From positions 1 through 42,131 of the forward strand of contig CAUZSN010000010.1 of assembly GCA_963582345.1 (NCBI GenBank): a stretch of 42,131 nt of DNA, given 5' to 3'. The translations under genes and the position numbers were made by a program. Positions 35,016 to 42,131 of this stretch are shown here, in pieces. The DNA comes from CAUZSN01 sp963582345. GTDB lineage: Bacteria > Planctomycetota > Planctomycetia > Planctomycetales > Planctomycetaceae. Within the stretch, counting starts at the first letter, position 1; each line of letters opens with the position of its first letter. The notes under the pieces are model-generated. The model saw only the letters and a list, made by a program, of their open reading frames with translations, ran no database searches and was not told where the DNA came from.

Positions 35016-36008
35016 ATGACAAACCCCGTTCGCGTTGCAGTGACTGGTGCGGCCGGGCAGATTGGATACGCGCTGGTTTTCCGGTTGGCATCCGGTGCGG
35101 TCTTCGGGCCGGATCAGCCCGTCATTCTGCATTTAATCGAAATTCCGCCTGTAATGTCTGCGTTGGACGGAGTGCATATGGAATTGGACGACTGCGCATT
35201 TTCGACTCTGGCTGGCGTAATGAAGACCGATAGCGAGCATCTCGAAGATGGCTTTCGTGATACAAACTTCGTCCTGTGCGTAGGCAGCATGCCGCGCAAA
35301 GCAGGTATGGAGCGTGGTGACCTGATCCGTGTCAACGGCCCAATATTTACGAGCACGGGGAAAGCCATTCAGGCCACGGCGGCTTCGGACGTTCGAATTC
35401 TGGTCGTTGGGAACCCTTGCAACACGAATTGCCTGATCGCCATGAATAACGCACCGGACGTGCCACGCGATCGATGGTATGCGATGACACGACTTGACCA
35501 AAATCGTGCCGTCAGCCAACTGGCGAAAAAATCTGGCCAACCGGTCACAGCCGTTAGCAACTTGACGATTTGGGGAAATCACTCGGCCACGCAGTACCCT
35601 GACTTCTACCACACGACCATTGACGGCCAACCGGCCGTCGATGTGATTGACGATGACGAGTGGCTGAAGACTGAATTCATCCAAACGGTGCAACAGAGGG
35701 GTGCTGCAGTGATCAAGGCTCGTGGGGCGTCGAGTGCCGCCTCGGCTGCGAACGCGGTGATCGACAGCATAAAAAGCATCATCACGCCGACCTCGACAAG
35801 CGAAACTTTCAGCGCCGCCGTCTGCAGCAACGGTAGTTATGGAGCCGACGAAGGCCTGATTGCCAGTTTTCCGCTGACCAGTGACGGAACATCCTGGAAA
35901 ATCGTACAAGGAATTGAGCATAATGACTTCGCACAGGAAAAAATCGACCAGACGATTTCCGAGCTGCGATCCGAGCGGGACACGGTCAATGATCTTTTGA
36001 CCGATTAG
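35016..36008 (+). CDS. mdh: Malate dehydrogenase
   Basis: NAD-dependent oxidation of malate to oxaloacetate in the TCA cycle. The start at ATG 35016 has a near-perfect AAGGAG; 330 residues. The NAD loop is TGAAGQIG (10-17) followed by ALVFRLASGAVFGPDQPV, typical of the cytosolic/actinobacterial-type enzyme. Substrate arginines lie in SMPRKAGMERGDLI and the TRLDQNRA segment, and the catalytic His in IWGNHSATQYPD. The gene is 133 bases after the ygfZ stop and 32 bases before bioA. Confidence 0.96.
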   Translation: MTNPVRVAVTGAAGQIGYALVFRLASGAVFGPDQPVILHLIEIPPVMSALDGVHMELDDCAFSTLAGVMKTDSEHLEDGFRDTNFVLCVGSMPRKAGMERGDLIRVNGPIFTSTGKAIQATAASDVRILVVGNPCNTNCLIAMNNAPDVPRDRWYAMTRLDQNRAVSQLAKKSGQPVTAVSNLTIWGNHSATQYPDFYHTTIDGQPAVDVIDDDEWLKTEFIQTVQQRGAAVIKARGASSAASAANAVIDSIKSIITPTSTSETFSAAVCSNGSYGADEGLIASFPLTSDGTSWKIVQGIEHNDFAQEKIDQTISELRSERDTVNDLLTD

Positions 36009-36040
36009 TTAATCATTGCAAATCGCATTGTTTGAATTCA

Positions 36041-37393
36041 ATGGACAGCATCCGGCTCCGGGAGTGCGACAACGAATATGTCTGGCATCCATTTTCACCG
36101 ATGCAGGCATATCGCGAAGAAGATGCCCCGATCATTGTCTCGGGCGACGGATTCTTCTTGATCGACAGCGACGGCAACCGTTATTTGGACGGAATCTCAT
36201 CGCTGTGGTGTAACGTACACGGACATCGAATCCCTGAGATCGACCAGGCCGTGCGCCAGCAACTGGATCGAATCGCGCATAGCACACTCTTGGGGCTGTC
36301 GAATCCTGTGGCGATCGAATTGGCCTCTGAACTGGTCCAGAGGACACCGCCGGATCTGAACAAAGTTTTTTATTCTGACAACGGAGCGACAGCGGTCGAG
36401 GTCGCGTTGAAGATGGCCTATCAGTACCACATCCAGAAACACTCCTCGCCAGGCAAGCGAGATATTTTCGTCTGCCTATCGGGAGCGTATCATGGCGACA
36501 CAATTGGCTCAGTCAGTGTAGGGGGCATTGACTTGTTTCATGCCACATATTCGAATCTGCTGTTTGATACCGTGTGCGTTCCGTCGCCGGTCACCTATCG
36601 CACACCGGATGGCTATGACGCGGACAGCTACTTGGCACGCTGTTACGACGAATTGGCCCGAGTCATTGTCGAGAACCAAGACCGAATTGCCGCATTGGTG
36701 ATTGAGCCGCTGGTGCAGGGTGCCGCCGGAATTTTGGTGCACCCGTCGGGATATTTGAAACGAGTCCGCCAACTAACGGCGGACCACAAAATCTTGCTCA
36801 TCGCCGACGAAGTGGCGGTCGGATTCGGTCGAACGGGTTCGCTGTTTGCCTGCGAGCAAGAAGATGTTTGCCCTGACTTGCTTTGCCTGGCCAAAGGTAT
36901 CTCGGGTGGCTATCTGCCGTTAGCGGCGACTTTAGCAACCGACGAAATTTACGACGCATTTCTGGACGATCCGACCAAAGGAAAAACGTTCTACCACGGC
37001 CATACTTACACTGGTAACCCGCTTGGATGTGCGGCGGCTTTGGCGTCGTTAAATCTACTTGAGCAGAACCGAGTGCTGGACAACGTCCGAATGAATGCTC
37101 AACGGCTGGCAGACAGTTTGGCAAGAATCGAAGACTGGCCACACGTTGGTGAAATTCGCCAAAAAGGTATTATGGTTGGCATCGAATTGGTGTTGGATCG
37201 GGAAAAGAAAACTCCGTATGCTCTACAGGAACGAATGGGCCATCAAGTGACATTGGCCGCTCGAAATCACGGCGTCATCATTCGCCCGCTCGGCGACGTG
37301 ATTGTCCTGATGCCAGCTCCCGCCATGCCCGGCGAACTACTTGACCAACTTTGTGACACCGTCATCGATGCCATCGATGAAACGACGAATTAG
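36041..37393 (+). CDS. bioA: Adenosylmethionine-8-amino-7-oxononanoate aminotransferase
   Basis: BioA makes 7,8-diaminopelargonate in biotin synthesis, using SAM as amino donor. The 450-residue form from ATG 36041 is listed; a TTG at 36032 adds three residues, and neither has a good ribosome-binding site. Marks of BioA within class III aminotransferases are VWHPFSPMQAY, GISSLWCNVHGH, SDNGATAVEVALKMAYQY and GAYHGDTIGS. IADEVAVGFGRTG holds the PLP-binding Asp, and CLAKGISGG holds the Schiff-base lysine (Lys285). YHGHTYTGNPLGCAAAL is also typical. No other biotin gene is next to it. Confidence 0.94.
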   Translation: MDSIRLRECDNEYVWHPFSPMQAYREEDAPIIVSGDGFFLIDSDGNRYLDGISSLWCNVHGHRIPEIDQAVRQQLDRIAHSTLLGLSNPVAIELASELVQRTPPDLNKVFYSDNGATAVEVALKMAYQYHIQKHSSPGKRDIFVCLSGAYHGDTIGSVSVGGIDLFHATYSNLLFDTVCVPSPVTYRTPDGYDADSYLARCYDELARVIVENQDRIAALVIEPLVQGAAGILVHPSGYLKRVRQLTADHKILLIADEVAVGFGRTGSLFACEQEDVCPDLLCLAKGISGGYLPLAATLATDEIYDAFLDDPTKGKTFYHGHTYTGNPLGCAAALASLNLLEQNRVLDNVRMNAQRLADSLARIEDWPHVGEIRQKGIMVGIELVLDREKKTPYALQERMGHQVTLAARNHGVIIRPLGDVIVLMPAPAMPGELLDQLCDTVIDAIDETTN

Positions 37394-37433
37394 AAAGCAA
37401 GCGTCGAGTCGTTAAAGTTCGAATTTCGGTAAC

Positions 37434-37451
37434 ACTTCAACCACGTGAAGT
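37434..37451. terminator. Weak hairpin between convergent bioA and membrane protein genes
   Basis: ACTTCA-ACCACG-TGAAGT is a perfect six-base inverted repeat in the 136-base gap between two converging genes. There is no T-tract, so a terminator role is a guess from position. Confidence 0.2.
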
Positions 37452-37529
37452 AGGACGGCTGTTTCGCCAGATGGCTAAAGTGTTGCGAACTTCACAATTC
37501 CAAATCCGAAACGAATTTAAATGACGATG

Positions 37530-38681
37530 CTATTTCTTGACTTCGTCCGCAGGGTTTGCGCAATTGCTATCCTGACGTTTACCGTTCTCGTCAATGTCCG
37601 CGTCGTTCGGCTTTGAGCTATCTTTGTCAGCTATCTCCCAGACAAAATCTCTCGTCTCCGTAATCGCGACGCCATCCAAAAATGTGATTGCCTCTTGGGG
37701 AGCGGAGATGATGCGTTTTAGATGGTTCTGCCGGAACCTTTTGTCGCTCACGGTGGAGCGCCACAATGTGATCCCTAAGGCCGCTCCGAACAGGATGACG
37801 ACTCCCAGAACATAGGGAGAAAATCCTAGATCTTCTGTTTCCGTACGCTGCGGTGGAAACCAGCGCAGGCGTTGTGCCAAAAGCAGTGGAGCAACTTGCA
37901 ACCCCTTCTCAGCCGCATATCCCTGCCGTTTGAAGAAGTAACCCGTCGCACGTACTCGGACCGGTTTATCGAGCCGTTTGCCCTGGGGGATGTCCTGAGG
38001 AATGCTGGTGCATACGACACGATAGAGTTTGTTGCCCGAATCAGGAGTTAAAATCCAAACATCGTACAGTCGTGGGATGCCGTGTGCGTTTTCGCAAGCT
38101 GAAAAACCCCATATCCGTTTGGCCTCTCCATCAATGGTGATCAACTTCCCACGGAACCGTTGTGGTTCGAGCATCAAGATAGTGAAAGTGACATCGTCCC
38201 GTGCCGCTCGTTCTAGATCGGCTAGGGAAGTATCACGCGCTTTTGCCAACACGTAGAATTGGGCATCGAGTTCATGCACTCGAACCCCCAGTGTGTTGTC
38301 CTTAACTGACTCCAAGATTTCGGCATCAATGCTTGCAATCGAACGTAAGTCGTATTTTTCGACTCGTTTGACCGCCGTCGACTCATTTTCTTGTTTCGTA
38401 TCTCGAGTTTTCTTGGGAACAATAAACTCACCAGGCATCAACTGATTCTCGCCAGGAATCCGGACTTTGAAGTCAATCGTTTGATTAGACTTCCCTAGCA
38501 TTGAACCCGTAACGGCCTTGGCATCCTCTTGCGGTTTTGTCAGCCAGTACCACGAACTGGGTTTGGCCGCTAACTTTATGGCGATCAGGACCAGAATCAG
38601 CAGTACGATCATCCATACGATGCGCATTTGGTCGTGACGACTGAAATGTGGCGGCGGCGTTTGGAGAGTTCGGAATCGCAT
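37530..38681 (-). CDS. Two-helix membrane protein, function unknown
   Basis: A 383-residue protein from ATG 38681; no clear ribosome-binding site. One membrane helix lies near the N-terminus (IVWMIVLLILVLIAIKLAA, about 21-39) and one at about 290-312 (YVLGVVILFGAALGITLW). The part between them, about 250 residues, should be on the outside. It contains LMLEPQRFRGKLITIDGEAKRIW and YRVVCTSIPQDIPQG...VRVRATGYFFKRQGY, which look like two beta-barrel strands sets of the OB-fold kind. The C-terminal tail is acidic and cytoplasmic by this topology. Proteins of this plan occur in planctomycetes without assigned function; that is recollection, not a search result. Confidence 0.7.
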   Translation of the reverse strand: MRFRTLQTPPPHFSRHDQMRIVWMIVLLILVLIAIKLAAKPSSWYWLTKPQEDAKAVTGSMLGKSNQTIDFKVRIPGENQLMPGEFIVPKKTRDTKQENESTAVKRVEKYDLRSIASIDAEILESVKDNTLGVRVHELDAQFYVLAKARDTSLADLERAARDDVTFTILMLEPQRFRGKLITIDGEAKRIWGFSACENAHGIPRLYDVWILTPDSGNKLYRVVCTSIPQDIPQGKRLDKPVRVRATGYFFKRQGYAAEKGLQVAPLLLAQRLRWFPPQRTETEDLGFSPYVLGVVILFGAALGITLWRSTVSDKRFRQNHLKRIISAPQEAITFLDGVAITETRDFVWEIADKDSSKPNDADIDENGKRQDSNCANPADEVKK

Positions 38682-38969
38682 AGCAATCAACTAGTCGGTG
38701 CACGAGTTGATCCAACAAGGTTGGCTGACCAAAACTATTGCAATTGTACGTAAGGCGTCTGGAACGCTCAACGTCTTCAAATATAGTCTGATACGACAGT
38801 GCAGCGTTTCACGGCTTGCTAACCAGAAATTCGATTTATATCCTAATTAAAATGACCTTTTCGGGGCTAAATTGTCTTTTCTCGCTCCACCGGTGTGGGC
38901 CACTGAATTCGAGTGGGCATGTCATTCATCACCTGTGTCCTAGGACCACTTTTTTGAACGGCAACAAGC

Positions 38970-41900
38970 TATGAGGATCTATTGGCTGTGCTTGGGAATC
39001 CTTACCGTTGTTGCAAGCGGTCCTGGTTTTGCGTTTTCAGGCGAACGGCATTTGGAGTTCTTGGCAGGAATGCGCGCGAAGGGATACTACGACTTCGCCT
39101 TGTTCTATCTGGATCAAATGCAAATCAAGGAGAACGTGACTGAGGACATTCGGCAGGTGATCGCGTATGAAAAAGCTATGACACTTTTGGAGAGTGCACG
39201 CAACGCACGCAACCGAGCAACTCAAAACAAACTATTCAATCAAGCCCTGGCATATCTGAAAGAGTTCACGACTCAGTATCCTGATCATCCCATGACAGGC
39301 CGAGCGAACACCGAGCACGCTCGCATATTGTTGGGCAAGGCACAAGTCGAGATTCGCCAGTCTCGCTCGCCATCGAACAAGGGCAACAGGACTGAGTTTC
39401 AAGGTCGAGCACGTGACTTGATCAGCAAGGCACGGAAAATATTTCATACGGCTCACGAGCAGCACAAAGCTGCTTGGGAAAGCTTTCCCAGGTACCTGGA
39501 CAACGTCGAAGATAAGGATCGCTACCAAGCCCGCAAGAAAGCCGAAACCGCTGTCATTGGGACTAAAATTGACAAGGCACGTTGCAATTATGAGGAAGCA
39601 CAAAGCTATGACACCAAATCCACCGAATACAAGAAGCTGTTGATCGAAGCATCCGCCGAATTCGAAACGATCCATAACGAGTACCGCAGCCAAGTCGGTG
39701 GCAAGCACGCGCAAATGTGGCAGGGCAAGTGTTTTGAAGCGCAGGATGAAATCAACAAAGCGCTTGGAATTTACAATGATTTGCTCGGTCATCCCGATCG
39801 GTCCAAGACCATGCAGAATTTGCAGAACCGGGCGCAACAATTTCGGCTAATTTGCCTGAACCGTGATGAACGCAAGGACTACGTGTTGGTTATCAAGGAA
39901 GCGAGCAAATGGTTGGAGCAAAACCAAACGGCGTGGCGCACGTCGGTCGGGCTTGGCATCCGTTGGGAACGGGTCGTGGCCAGAGAGCGGTTGGCTGAAA
40001 GTCGAACGCTGAAGGAATCCGATCAGGAGCGGTTGTTGAGACACATGTTAAAGGACGTCAAATTTATCAACCGTGACGAAAGCGAGTACAAGGATGTTTC
40101 AACCGAATTGTTGGTCAAGCTGAGCGGCGACGTCGAAACGCCGAAAGATTTCGATATGGCGTTCGACATCAGCCGGGACATGATCAAGAAGATCAAACCG
40201 AAAAAAGACGCCGTTACGGATGCCCGAAAGCAAAAAAAGCCGAAGGAAGAAATCGCAAGGCTAACGGATGACTACAATCACCATCTGAGCGAAACGGCTC
40301 GCTACTTGAAGTTAGCGCTGACGCTGGTCGAAGAAGATACCGATTTTAAGGACGTGAATCAGACTCGCTACCTATTGGCGTACACTCACTACCGGGCACG
40401 AAATAGCTACGAAGCGGCAATTCTGGGCGAATTTGTTGCCACGCACTACAACAAAGGCGATGACCTGCAAGTTGCATTGGATTCCGCTCGATTGGCCATG
40501 GCCGCTTACGAGCAAGCGTATAATACTTCGCCCGAGTTGGAGAAGGAAATCGATATGAAGTTGATGTCCCGGTTGTGCGCGTTGATCGCGCAGAACTGGC
40601 CGGAGAGCGATCTCGCTAACGACGCCCGCATGCAAATGGGCCGAATGCATAAACAAATGAAGCGATGGAATCAGGCGGCCGAGTGGTACGACAAGGTGCC
40701 TGCGGCTGCCGTACAGTATTCCCAGGCCCAGGTCAGCGCGGGACAGGCGTACTGGGCGGCCTATTTGAATGCGGTGATCGCGAACGACGATCACAAACCG
40801 CCACGTGACGAGCTGATGACATGGCAATCCGCTGCTGAAAAACGCCTGCGCGCTGGAATCAACAAGATGCAAAATGAAGTGGCACTGACTGAAAATTCTC
40901 CCATCGAACTCACCTTTGCAAAGGTCTCGCTAGTCCAGATAATTCTCAGGCAGGGCATCTATCCAGAGGCGATCGCTCTGTTAGCCAATGACTCGCATCC
41001 AGTGCTGCAAGCAGTTGCTGCTCCAAAAGGCACCAAACGTCCGGAAACCGGACCGCAATCGGCTGAGTTCGCGTCGTTGACCTATCAGTTGTTGCTGCGA
41101 GCCTATATCGGCACTCAGCAATTGGACAAAGCCCGCGATGCGATGAGACGGCTCGAGAATATCATCGACGAAACCGACAGCGGCGAGGCAGTCACAGCAA
41201 CTTACGTCCGATTAGGACAGGAAATGGAAAAGGAATTGAAGACGCTGAAATATTTAGGCGAGAACCAACGGTTGGCCGAAGTTCGCATGTCGTTCGAAAA
41301 CTTTCTAAACGACATGTTCAACCGCGAGGAACAATCCTATGGTTCGCTGGCTTGGATTGCGGAAACATACTACGGTTTGGGCCGAGGTAGCGACGATGAA
41401 ATTCAGTCGCATATCTATTTTGAAAAGGCGGCGTCCAGCTACCAGGAAATTTTGGACTTTGTAAGAAATCAGTCGAGAAAGATCGACGCATCGCGGCGGA
41501 TCCGAGCGAAGCTGCGGATGGTTAGTTGTCGACGTCATCAGAGCCAATTCCAAAATGCCGCGGATTTGGTCGCTGGCATCTTGAGTGAGAAGCCCAAAGT
41601 GCTGGACGCTCAGATTGAAGCGGCTTATGTCTACCAAAACTGGGGAGACAGCGGACAAACCGGCGCTCCAAAGCAATATCTGGACGCCATCCGCGGAGGC
41701 CAAATCGGGAAGAAAAAAGTAACGTATTGGGGATGGGGCCAGATTGCACTGCGGTTGCAAAGGATCATCGCCGCCGGTTCGGAAGACGTCAAACAGCAGT
41801 ATGAAGAAAAATATCTCGACTCACGCTACAATGTTTCCTATTGTCGATACCGATATGGCTTGGTCCAAGCCGGCGACAAAAAACGTAGAGAAGAGTTGCA

Positions 41901-42131
41901 CAAGGCAAAGCACGAAATTCTGGCTTTTGCGTCAATTAGTGATGACATTGGCGACGACTGGTGGCAGAAGTTCGACACCTTATATCGAAAAATTCTATTG
42001 GAATTGGGCGAATCTTCTGTGGCGTTGGAGAAGCCGCAAGTCGTGATCCCGGCTCCCAAACTCACTCAGACCGTCGCAAAGAATTTGCGACGACTAAATA
42101 AAAATACAACTCGGACGAAAAAGACTGTCCG
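38970..42131 (+). CDS. Large exported TPR-like protein, 3' end beyond window, frameshift at start
   Basis: From 38974 to the window end one frame stays open for over 1,050 codons. Its helical content and recurring pairs (YYDFALFYLDQM, ALAYLKEFTTQYPDHP, ADLVAGILSEKPK, WNQAAEWYDKVP) indicate degenerate TPR repeats. The body in frame begins LTVVASGPGFAFSGERHLEFLAGMRAKGY, which looks like the back of a signal peptide. The only ATG giving the front (MRIYWLCLGI, 38970) is one frame away: the junction at 38999-39002 reads ATCCCTT where ATCCTT would join them. So either one C is extra (mutation or sequencing error) or translation begins further in, first ATG 39070, and the export signal is lost. No enzyme motif was seen. 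Confidence 0.75.

Noticed and set aside
39232..41760. Leftward open frames of 150-200 codons inside the large TPR-like gene
   Set aside because: They are antisense shadows of a continuous rightward frame with clear repeat structure.

Overview
This 42.1 kb window looks like chromosomal DNA of a planctomycete, most likely of the Pirellulales type. This is inferred from gene content and style: exported HEAT and TPR proteins, an exported isoaspartyl methyltransferase with a jelly-roll tail, a POT transporter with a large extra domain, and loosely packed genes on both strands in DNA of moderate G+C. No rRNA, tRNA, CRISPR array, insertion sequence or phage module was found.

Layout. 1-7.3 kb: the front half of a sigma-54 activator ATPase that stops inside its AAA+ domain, an exported HEAT-repeat protein with a degenerate receiver domain, a CBM9/DOMON-like protein, uvrA, and a convergent alkyltransferase-like (ATL) gene; the last two suggest a DNA-repair pair. 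7.5-11.1 kb: a small gene split by an in-frame TGA, an exported transglutaminase-like protein, a sparse stretch with one possible micro-ORF, and a TPR protein. 11.3-18.5 kb: threonine synthase (apparently starting at ATT), msrA, a decayed DUF885 gene, an exported prolyl oligopeptidase, and a POT peptide transporter with an F5/8C-like domain inserted where mammalian PepT1/2 carry their extracellular domain. The last two could cooperate in peptide use. 18.7-24.5 kb: a heavy-metal efflux set in one direction: His-rich exported protein, membrane-fusion adaptor, RND pump, His-rich lipoprotein. No outer-membrane channel is encoded with it.

24.8-30.3 kb: Mn-type superoxide dismutase, a GT2 glycosyltransferase followed by a distant BshC-like protein, a class I aminotransferase and a small lipoprotein. 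30.5-31.5 kb: the wreck of a circularly permuted ATP-grasp/transglutaminase gene set with many stops. 31.5-37.4 kb: NAD kinase, exported Pcm, YgfZ/GcvT-like protein, malate dehydrogenase and BioA. 37.5-42.1 kb: a two-helix membrane protein and the first 1,000-plus residues of an exported TPR-like protein whose signal peptide is out of frame with its body.

The most notable items are the PepT-like domain insertion in the POT transporter, the uvrA/ATL pair, the ATT start of threonine synthase, the BshC-like family, and an unusual number of broken genes (six or so), some freshly and some heavily damaged. All functional calls come from reading motifs by eye; no database search was run.
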